From Annona cherimola (taxonomy: Eukaryota > Streptophyta > Magnoliopsida > Magnoliales > Annonaceae), in the NCBI GenBank assembly GCA_030490835.1, contig CM059973.1, positions 50,472,008-50,536,007 of the forward strand: 64,000 nucleotides of DNA. The letters are read 5' to 3'. The notes under the pieces were generated by a model. It was not told where the DNA came from. It worked only from the letters and a program-made list of their open reading frames with translations, and did no database searches. Shown here piece after piece: positions 54,720 to 64,000 of the stretch. Numbering within the stretch: position 1 is the first letter of the stretch; every line of letters begins with the position of its first letter. The position numbers and the translations under genes are program-made.

Positions 54720-57290
54720 ATGAATCTTTTAACATTTTATAATTTTTTCCAAATCCTTTTCAATGTTGCAAGTGGGAGCAAATGTTGCATGTAGCAATCT
54801 TAACCTATAAGGAATGCCTATTTGACAAATACATATATATATGTAGAAATACCTACTTTAGAACAAAGCAATAGATAAAAAATAATAGACTAATATGAAT
54901 AAGACATCAAGTACCAACCAAAGTTTATAATCTTCAAAGACAGTTCAACACATCGGTCAAGATTTTTGCACTTGAGTTTTACTCCTAAAGAAATACTATT
55001 TGCTAAAAAAACATTTATGTTTTGTAAGAATTCATTTATTATAATGGTGTACAATTCTACAATTGGCATCCTAATGCTCCCTATAACATACTAAATTTAC
55101 AAGTTTTTTTAACTATTGTTAATAATATTAAGGTAACTAAACAACGACATTTTCTACAAATACCCAATCAGTAAAAAGAAAGTGTATGATTCCTAAATTT
55201 TCAAACTAATATTTGTATGCAGCTTACTAACTTTTAAGTCTATTTTAACTAATTCTTACAAGGGTAATGAAAATTATAAATGAAAATATGAAATTAAATT
55301 GTAAAAGTCAGTGTATACTCCTTTAATGTATGTAAATAGAAATCCTGAAATTAAATCTTCAATATACTGTTTTATGCATGCAATATTAATTAACATAGGA
55401 TCATCCAACAAATATTAATTCTCATAAATCATTCTATGTAACACATGCAAAAATGTATCAAAATCCATTTAAATCCATTAAAAAATGTATCAAAATATTA
55501 ATTTGGCAAGTTAGATTACCCTATTTTAGTATCAAAATCCATTCAAATCGAATCCATCCATCTCAAGTGTAAATATTTTACCCTGTTTTAATGTTGTCAA
55601 AAAATAGTAGAAAATATTTCACCCTCTCTTTTGACATTTTTAAATTTTAAAAATTTTACGATTTGCTACATGAAAACGTACACTACCTTCCATTGACAAT
55701 TTTCAAACCGAATCGCAATTTGCAGAAGAAAATGCTAGCAATTTTTTTGAGCCATGATTTGAAGTAGAAAATCTAAGCAGTTTTCTTCAACCACAATTTG
55801 CAGTAGAAAAATCCAAGCACTTTATTTCAACCGTGATTTTCTTCTGGGTACCATTCCAAGAGGATTTTGTTGCCTGAGGATATTTCACCCATTTTGGGCG
55901 CCAACTTTGGGCAGGATTGAATGCAACTTGAGGTTAATAAGCTTATCAAACGTCATTGTCAATCTCTCTACATGCATTTTTTCACCTTCTTACACGCAAA
56001 ACTATACCTGAATTCCCATCAGGTGCATGATCTGTCTATCCCTTCCCATGCCTTCAATCCAGGCCATCCAATCGCATATGCATATCAGAGCGATTTGAGA
56101 TGCGTGTGTAGACAATGATAATGCCCCGATTACGTGTATATCTGGAATTGAGCTCTTCGCATTCAAAATTGCATATGCAGAATGTGTTGGGCTGGGCTTT
56201 GTGAGAGTGTTCAGATGCATGAAAGAAGAACTCCTGCTCATTTTTGGCACCTAAAAAATTAGGCAGTGGTCAGCAACCTCATTTTTGGTGCCTAAAAATC
56301 GGGCAGCACAAAGCAAAAAGACGCCACCTGAATATAATCCAAGCACAAAGGAATTTGGGTGCAGAACCGGTGATCAAATGCAAAAATAAATAATCAAAGA
56401 TATCAAAGAATTACTGTTGTTGAACCAGTGGCGAGAAGAAAAAGCTAAGCACGCAGAAATTCGGCGGTGCAAAAAAATTCTACTGCAAATCACGGCTCAA
56501 AAGATGAACTTGAATTTTCATCTCAGAAGGTGTCAAATTTAATCACAGGCTTGAAAATCAAAGATGGAAGGTAGCATATGTTTACAGTTGGAATATTGGA
56601 AAAAATTTTAAATTTTAAAATTTATTAGATGTGGAAAAAGATGGCGAAATATTTTCTATTGTTTACTAACTGCAGTACACTTGTGATGGATGAATTTGAA
56701 TTAAATGAATTTTGAAATGAAAATAGAGAGATCTAGCTTCCTAATTTAAAGTAGCTACCTTTTATGCATATGTTATATGTAATGATTTTATGTCATTTAA
56801 TTTTTTTGAATAACCCCACATCTATTAATATTGCTTCCATAAAATGGTACATTTTCATTTATAATTTTGATGTCCATTTAATTTCAATATCTCTGTTTAT
56901 GTAAGGGTACACGCCGATGTCTACAATTTAATTTCATATTTTAGTATACAATTTTCATTATCCATATAAAAATTAGCTAAAATAGACTTGGAAGTTAGTA
57001 TGCTATATAAAAATTTTAGTATGCAAATTCTAGAATCTGATACCTTTTTTACTAATTCGGTTATGTGTAGAAAATATAGTCTTTATAGTTATCTTACCTT
57101 TATAAAAAAAAAGTTAAAATAAACTTACTAATTTAGTATATTACATGAGAGCATTAATATGATAATTGTAGAATTCTACACTATTATAATAAATGAATTC
57201 CTAAGAAATTTTTTGTGGAAAAAGTGATTTAATAAATTTAAAATTTACTCAAATCCTATAGGAGATGCCAATTTTATAAATATACATGTA
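54720..57290. other. AT-rich spacer with two small tandem repeats, no gene seen
   Basis: Three ~50-bp units with AATTTGCAGAAGAAAAT...AAGCA lie at about 55710-55835. A 41-bp duplication on CTCATTTTTGG(C/T)(A/G)CCTAAAAA begins at 56237 and 56278. The remainder is AT-rich without a recognisable frame. Confidence 0.5.
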
Positions 57291-57309
57291 GAATAGTTAT
57301 TTTAGGATG

Positions 57310-57560
57310 TGTACACTTAGCATGCTAATATTCACAAACGGGTAACCTGCAATTTTATATTACACACTAACTTGTGTATATAGCATGCTCATTCAACACT
57401 TAACACGCTAATATCCACAAACAGATGACCTACAATTCCATCATTCACGCTAATTTGTGCACAATATCATGCTCATTCAAAACTTAATAGCTCATATTCA
57501 CAAATAGATAACTTGTAATTTTCCTACATGTACACAATATATCATCTTCATTCACAACCT
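57310..57560 (-). repeat. AGCATGC-type repeats, array 4
   Basis: AGCATGCTAATATTCACAAACGG, GCATGCTCATTCAACACTTAACACGCTAATATCCACAAACAG and similar: the reverse strand of array 2. It lies downstream of the right pseudogene copy, as array 2 does downstream of the left copy. Confidence 0.65.
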
Positions 57561-57783
57561 GCAATTTGCTTACCAACACTATTCAAGGCATTAACATTCA
57601 CAATTTTTTAAAAAAAATTTTTTGCTAACATCTCTTCTAACATAAGACATTCAAACATAAAAAGTTTAAAGAAATAGACAGCTTTTTTACATGTCTTTCA
57701 ATGTAGGAGTGTAACCTCCATCCACAAAAGGGAGTAGACTATGTTGGAGTGACTTTGGGTGGGTTCAAGCATGTAGACGTAAG

Positions 57784-58885
57784 CTAGGAGATGTGAGACT
57801 TAATTTCTCTCTTCATCTCTTCAATCTTTGCACTCAACACCTCCTCTAAACTACATTCAGCAATTGGTGGCATATGCTCCTTTGTCATCGATTCCTTTGC
57901 ATTTGAATAAATAACATCAACTTCATTTTGTTCTTCTTGCTCATCACCAATGTGATGCTTTTGTAGTGCTACTTGCCCACCAGTATTTTGCACCTCTGTC
58001 TCCATATGCAATTCCTCCATGTTTATGCACATATCCCAATCTGCCCATCCAATTGTCATCAATTCTATCTGAAATTTTGTGCTTCGTGACCACCTCTCTA
58101 GACAAATTCACTCCAAAATGCTTTAAAATTCTAGAGATAGTCATCCCATAAGGCAAAATCTTTCGCTTTCGACACTTTAGCATGTAGTAAAAAATCTCTA
58201 AGAGGGCAACAAGCACGATCTCCTTTTCATGCGCATATAAGCAATAAGCATCATGGATGGACACTTCAGTTACAGATCCATCTCGCAGAAAGATGTTATT
58301 TACAGTCACTTAGTGCAACAATTTCATATTTAAAGTAAGTAGCTTTCGACTTGTTAACTTAGCTACCTCCTTTTCCTTTTATGCATCTCCATAAGCAAAG
58401 TGAAGGAGACCTTAAATACTCGAGGAGGATCCTCACCTGTCCAAAGAAGTATATCAAATACATCCTTTAACATGTCATCATTCATTGGTATCTCCACTCC
58501 CTTGACATAAGTAATGGCTTCTTTATTTATATTACAATAGAACATCCTCACCAAATCAGGGTAAATGTCCTCTTTAACCATCACAAAATCAAACAATCCA
58601 GATCAACAAGCCACTTCAAGAATAGGAAATCATTGAACTCATCAATGTGGAGTGGACGACCTTTCATTATTGGTTTTGATTGAAATTTCTCTTTAAAAAT
58701 CAATGATGAGCGCAGGTTTGGAAAGTATAAAGTCTTCTCACTACTCTCCTCCTCAACAACCTTCTCATTGCTCTCTTCAACAACCTGAATTTTTTTGTTT
58801 TTTTCAGGCTTATTAGTACATGATGGCTCCTCTTCCCACGAAATGCATTCTTTTTTGGTCTGGCATTGCTTATTGGCTTCACCAT
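57784..58885 (-). pseudogene. 'Putative plant transposon protein' gene, decayed, right (inverted) copy
   Basis: ATG at 58885 (MVKPISNARPKKNA) follows an acceptor-like TTCTTCAG. A K/E-rich region leads to LRSSLIFKEKFQSK near 58700 and then, after a frame change at the same site as in the left copy, to YPDLVRMF..YVKGVEIP (58596-58363). CLYAHEKEIVL, LPYGMTISRILKHFGVNL and KISDRIDDNWMGRLGY follow (58309-58000), then a Glu-rich stretch and KREIKSHIS with a stop at 57784. Homology to the left copy continues beyond that stop (TSTCLNPP against VSTCINPL), so it is a mutation. Several frames are needed, so it is not functional. Confidence 0.65.
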
Positions 58886-59099
58886 ATTGTATTGTTTTCA
58901 AACTCCGCCTGAAGAATACAAGAGAAAGCATTAGAAAGAACAAACTCATTCGAGTGAAGAATGAAATTTTGCTAATGAGGCTAAAAGATAAATTCAATTG
59001 AGGCAAAATGAAGACATTAATAATGAAACTTAGATCATCATACAAACTTAAAAACAGCAAAAAAACACATATGGCTTATAGTCATTTTAAGGTACAGAA

Positions 59100-59720
59100 A
59101 TATCTAGACACTGGCTTTCAGTATAGCATGCTAACTGAACAATAAACATATTGATATTCACTAGCGAATAACCTGAAATTCATATGGATACAAACCGACA
59201 TTTAATATAGCATCCTTATTCAATAGTAACTATACTCATGCTCATTTACCAGTCAATATGGTGATATTTATAAACTAATAGCAGAAATTTTTTTATATAC
59301 ATTATCTTCTAATATAGTATATTAATTTTATACTAAGTATATTGATCTTAAGAATTAGATAGCCAAAAATTTCCTTGTATAGATACTTCTAATATCGTAT
59401 GCTTATTACAGAGTAAATATATTAATTTTAAGAAACAAGTAGGTAAAAATTTTCCTATACTCATACTTCCAATATAGAATGCTGACTAGATACTAAGCAT
59501 GCTTTCAAAAATAGATAACCTGCAACATCCCTGAAGACACTGACTCTCAATATAGCATGTGGATTGCATAGTGAGCATGCTGATATTCGGAAATAGATAA
59601 CTTATAATTTTCCTATATACACCAACTTGCAATATAGCATCCTCATTTACTATTCAAGGCATGAACATTTACAAATAAAAAAGAAAGTTCCTTGTTAACA
59701 TTTCTCTGATAACATAGCAT
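59100..59720 (-). repeat. AGCATGC-type repeats, array 5
   Basis: Six or more degenerate units on the minus strand (GAGCATGCTGATATTCGG, GATACTAAGCATGC, TAGCATGTGGATTGC). It is the mirror of array 1. The flanking word GATGAACTATAAC(A/G)AACT near 59750-59790 matches 25135-25155 on the other strand. Confidence 0.65.
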
Positions 59721-59789
59721 GCTCATGCATAAAAAATATGCAAATATAGACTAAGTTTGTTATAGTTCATCCAATACAAGAATCTATAA

Positions 59790-61800
59790 TATCACATAGC
59801 AAATAAAATAGGTGTATGATAACAACTTCTACAACAAAAACACAGCTTGATATAACAGATACTATTATAAACTCTCCTTTTTTAAGGATTCATGTCTTCA
59901 CTTTTCCCCATGGGAGTCTTGTTGTAGCACATGCTTAACACCTTAGAAACATAAGTACACAGCTATATTCAAGTATTCATGAAACAAAAAGGCAAAGATA
60001 TGACCAGTGCTGCATCAAGCAAATGGCTTGCAACTTGCAATTATTCAATTTGTGACTAGTAGTGTGCCCTATTGGAAGAGAGAAAATAATGAGATGTGAG
60101 AGCAAGGATTGGGTGTTGATAGGATGGGACAAAACAAAATTCATAATTTGCACCAAATTGAACAAACAAGATAGAAGTAGTAATGTAAAGTACGAATTAA
60201 GTTCATCATTACACATCATCAGAAAAATTTTAGAAGAAATGATATTCTTATTATCACTTGAAATAATGGTAAATGATTAATTCTGAAAACATATTGAAGT
60301 TGAGTTAAAGGGAAAATTTCTTGCTGAATACATACAAATGAAGCAAGTCCTTGTTTGATAAAAATTACAAATACAAGCAAGCCATTTAATTGTAGACAAA
60401 GTTAAGTACGTTTTCCTGAAAATATTTTTAATCTTAATTATTATTTGATTTAATCGTGATTGTTAATTATTTCTAATTAATTTATAGCCAAAATTTACAA
60501 GCGGGCATAACAAATGTATTCTAAACGTCTAGAATCTGCAATAGATGTCATGTATTTGCCCCACAACCTTGTTTATTAGTTACAAAATTTTGTCTTATAG
60601 CTTCAACTATTTACATAACAAATATATGTGACATCAAACACATAATTTTTTTTGCATAAACCAAGCATTTTTCTTACATCTAAAGTATGTTCTTCTCATA
60701 GAACACTACTGGGATAGCAAACAATGATTGAAATAATTGTATGAGGCAATGTTGATAGCATCATTTAGTCACTTCTACCTAATTGGTCAGTTAGGTACTT
60801 CATGTGTCCATAGTGAATAACACACCTCTTTCCAATGGTGCAAGAACTTATTATTTTGGACACAGCTAAGGGTGTAGCCACAACTTTGCAAACTCATTGG
60901 TCAGAAGTGACAAAAGAGTGAGCAGGAATTTTCTAGGAACAGTTAGACATGCTTGAAATACTACCTCCTAGGGTTTCAAAAGGCCTTGAGATAGAGATGT
61001 TGCTTGATCATCTTGGTCAAGGCAAAAGAGGTATAAATGATGTGTATTTTCGATCCTTTTTCTTATTGTTGTTTGTGCCTTTTTATCTTTCTCAATTGCG
61101 TTAAAATGGGCTAGCATCTAGGGATTGTCTAATAGATATAATCCAAATATTAAATTAAATATAACAGCTATCATACTAATATCAATGGCTATGAGTTTAC
61201 AGGTCTGTTTTGTCTTTTTTCATGGACAGAAGGAGCCTAATTTCTTTGCTTTTTGGTGTGTGTTTAGCTTAACCTTCACAAGGAATTTTTTTCGGTGAAG
61301 GCCACAAAAAGTGCATATGGATAAGCTATTTGGAGCTTATCCCATAAGGCATGACTACGTGATAGCTCAACCGCCTAACCAAATAGGCCCTACGTTTTCA
61401 AGCTCTTATTTGGAATATTCTCAGGCAACTTTGCTACACTAGCCCTTCAATCCCATTGTTCTAAGAAATGCAGCATGCGAAACCATTTGGGGCATGTCGT
61501 AACTGTATGTTTGGCACATTTACAGGTCATGGCTATAAGTGATGGAGAAAATGATGTGGAGATGCTATAGTTGGCTTCCTAAGGTGTGGTGCTTGAGAAT
61601 GGAGCGGACATGGCAACCATCATTTTCCCCATTGTTGGCCACCAACCATGAATCCACGACTTGGGGATCAACCCCAATAGGGATTCCAAATCAAAAAATA
61701 AAAGAATCTATAACATGCGTATACAAAATCCTAAAAATGTTTGAGAAAAAATCATTCTTACCTAGCTATTGGTGAAGGCAATGGTGGCAAATCACAACTC
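59790..61800. other. Unassigned AT-rich sequence, no gene seen
   Basis: No frame with recognisable domains. A patch near 61300-61400 (AAGCTATTTGGAGCTTATCCC ... ACCAAATAGGCCC) recalls ends of small DNA transposons but I could not find matching termini. Confidence 0.4.
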
Positions 61801-61839
61801 CAGCAGCCTTCTCCTCTCCCTTTCTCCCTTTTCCTTTAT

Positions 61840-62090
61840 CGCTTCCTCTCCCACCAACTCTTTACCTCGATAAGAAGATGAATCAATAGGAAGCTGCTCT
61901 CTTTTTGCTCTTTGGCACAACTCTTCTTTCTCCCCCTTTATGTCATTCTTTGGTATCCTTCTCCTCCTCCTTCCTCTCATTCCCTTTAATGCTTCCTTTC
62001 CCACCAACTCTTCACCTCAATGAGAAGACAAATCAACAGGCAGATGCTCTCTTTTTTCTCTTTGTCGCTGCTCTTTTCTCCCCTTTTGCG
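61840..62090. repeat. CT-rich ~150-bp imperfect duplication
   Basis: TCCCACCAACTCTTTACCTCGATAAGAAGA..AATCAA.AGG near 61849 recurs near 61999 with few changes, followed in both by TGCTCTCTTTTT. Low-complexity, no coding support. Confidence 0.6.
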
Positions 62091-62153
62091 TTGCTGTTTG
62101 TAAAGGGGCAGCTAAATTCTCCCTCTTTACAAAAATTCTATAGGCACCCAGCA

Positions 62154-64000
62154 TGTGGCGCCCCAAACCGAGACGTCACTTCCTTACTTTAAGACCTTAT
62201 TGATTGGTAAATGTGAATCAGGATTGTTGCCTTGATCACGTAGCGGGTTCTTAATTGGATTTCGTCTAAATTTTTTTTCGTTTATCATCATTCATATCTT
62301 TACATTTCACATCATTCATCAAACAAGTGCCGATACACTTGTAATAAAATTTCAAATTCTATTTCATTGCATCTCATCCTGCTTTTCTACAATGAAAGTT
62401 TCCTTGACTAAATCATTACATTTTACATCCATACAAGCATTGGATCACATAGAAATTATAATTCTATATAAGTTCACATATACTTCAACATACCTTGGAT
62501 CTTTAACCAGGTTATCACATTCCATTCCTTATAGCCCACATGGCTACCATCACGTACCTTTCCTTTATTGCTTAAATTTTCATCCTCTCAAGTTTTCCGG
62601 TACCTGTCTAAGGTTTGGAAAAACAAAACGTGAGTGACAACTCAGTAAGCAAGCATTTTGTCTTTATGGCAAGATTTCCTTTAAAACCTTTTTACTTGAG
62701 GACATGCATATGTCCTAAAACATTATCATGAAATCTTTATTCATAAGGACAGTTCCATGTCCTTACACATTATCATAAAATATTATTCTTAAAATCATTT
62801 ACAAGCCACGTGTGGGCTTGTTAAGGCAAAACTTATACATTTTACCCTCTTTAATTAATTTTCTTTAGTCTTATATGAACATTTCTAATGTTCAAAGACA
62901 TTTATATAAAATCATCTTTCATTAGTGGACGTTTTACGTCCAAAATATTTTTCCTCATAACTCCTTTTTAGAGAAGGACATTATCATGTCCTAAAAACAT
63001 CACACACATAAGCCTTTCTCGGCAAAGGACATTTCTACGTCCAAAAAATATTTTTCATCTTAAATTATTTTAGCCAAGAGACATTTGATGTCTCAAAATA
63101 TTTTTGACATATCTTTCATTTTTGGCAATGGACATCCATATGTCCTAAAATACTTTTTCATTTAAGCCTTTTGGAAATGGACATTCTCATGTCCAGAACC
63201 AAGTTTGACATAAATCTTTTTCATAATCCCCATCTCGGGGCTTGTTTATAGTAAACAAGGAAATTAAAATATATAACCCATTTTCATAAATGCATTTACA
63301 TAAAATGTTTCCTTTCGTCCTTATTATTTACACTTTTGTGTAAAACACCCTATTTTTAAGGTAACCATGTCATAAAAATCCCTTTATGATAACTTTTTTT
63401 ATAAAAATATGGTTTCATGTCCCAATCTTTGGGCTTTTCAAAACCAAAATATAAGCAAATGCATTTCTCTCCATCCAGTAGTGACACTTAGCAAGTGATC
63501 ACTCTACCTTTTGGAAGAGAATCCTTAACAGCACACTAACCAGGCGACTGTTTTCTTTATCCTGCTCCCATCTCAGGGAGGGCGCTGCTGGCCTCCTTCC
63601 ATCCTTTAGCGACTTGGCCATATGTAGAGTGGGCCCCGGTCATCCCGACCGTGCTCTACAACCGGCCTATTCTTTGTGCTGGTGCACTATACATTATCCT
63701 GATGGACCGCAGTCCGTTTGGTTTAAAGAACCACAGACCGCAGCCCGTGTCCTTTAAAACCGAGATCACATACCGCAATCTGCATCCATACTCGAAAAAC
63801 ATTATAGATCAAAGTCTATATTTTTAAAAATTATTTTTAAAAACACATCACAGACGCGGTCCGTGTTAACTTGTAAAGCAAGCGCACCCACTTTAAACAA
63901 GTTGTCATTTGAAATCCAATTTTAGGATGACCTTCCTTAAATTCTTTTAGAATCATTTTGAGTAAAATATTTTGATAAACATTTGAAATGTTTGAGAAAC
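62154..64000 (-). repeat. Long LTR of the 28644-45110 family, cut by the window end
   Basis: Begins TGTGGCGCCCCAAACCGAGA and follows the long LTR step by step: hairpin minisatellite (62695-63200), GC-rich island (63535-63620) and GACCGCAG-type repeats (63700-63860). Diverged from both other copies. Whether it is a solo LTR or part of an element cannot be decided here. Confidence 0.85.
62695..63200 (-). repeat. Hairpin minisatellite (GGACAT..ATGTCC), third long LTR
   Basis: Units GAGGACATGCATATGTCC, AAGGACAGTTCCATGTCC, AAGGACATTATCATGTCC, TGGACATCCATATGTCC and TGGACATTCTCATGTCC at ~50-bp spacing. One unit reads GTGGACGTTTTACGTCC, where both arms changed together and kept the stem. Confidence 0.8.

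Noticed and set aside
61300..61420. Small DNA transposon (MITE) with TTTGG-type ends
   Set aside because: Words such as AACCAAATAGGCCC are suggestive, but no matching inverted end or target duplication was found.

Overview
The window is plant nuclear DNA, almost certainly from an angiosperm with a large, repeat-rich genome. I cannot name the species. I see no intact host gene, rRNA, tRNA or organelle insert. Nearly everything is transposable-element sequence, much of it nested.

Layout. (1) 1-537 and 11457-12134 look like the remains of a hAT-type DNA transposon: a GC-rich leader, an ATG exon, telomere-like subterminal repeats and a TAGGGGTGCA-type end. (2) It is split by a 10.9-kb Ty1/copia element of SIRE type (538-11456, minus strand) with apparently identical 1782-bp LTRs and an ACAGT target duplication. 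The element carries gag, protease, integrase, RT, RNase H and a third gene, and is broken at a few points. (3) 13498-23560 is a 10.1-kb Ty3/gypsy chromovirus of Tekay/Del type (minus strand, TSD CTCAA). Its single gag-pol frame is broken only by four in-frame stops. (4) 23561-27646 and 48083-61800 hold an older stratum. It contains two inverted, decayed copies of a gene of the 'putative plant transposon protein' kind (25986-27618 plus; 57784-58885 minus), arrays of AGCATGC-containing repeats, and a FAR1/MULE transposase pseudogene (51740-54098 minus).

(5) A Russian-doll insertion sits in this stratum. A ~4-kb Tekay-like solo LTR (27647-28643 plus 45111-48082, TSD AAAAG) was invaded by another Tekay-like element (28644-45110) with ~5.4-kb LTRs. 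That element in turn took a tandem TRIM array (28858-31244, TSD CATCT) into its left LTR and a SIRE-type solo LTR (37104-38801, TSD TAGCA) into its gutted interior. (6) 62154-64000 is the start of one more long LTR of the same family, cut by the window end.

How the parts work together: the copia and gypsy gag-pol genes encode the usual capsid, protease, integrase and RT-RNase H cycle, primed from initiator-Met tRNA. The TRIM and solo LTRs are non-coding and would depend on proteins supplied in trans. The less ordinary material is the TRIM array, which has dimeric higher-order structure and a recent inverted duplication; a 21-bp-phased GTCGAC array before the third copia gene; the shared transposon-protein domain in three places; a triplicated primer-binding site; and hairpin minisatellites in the long LTRs.
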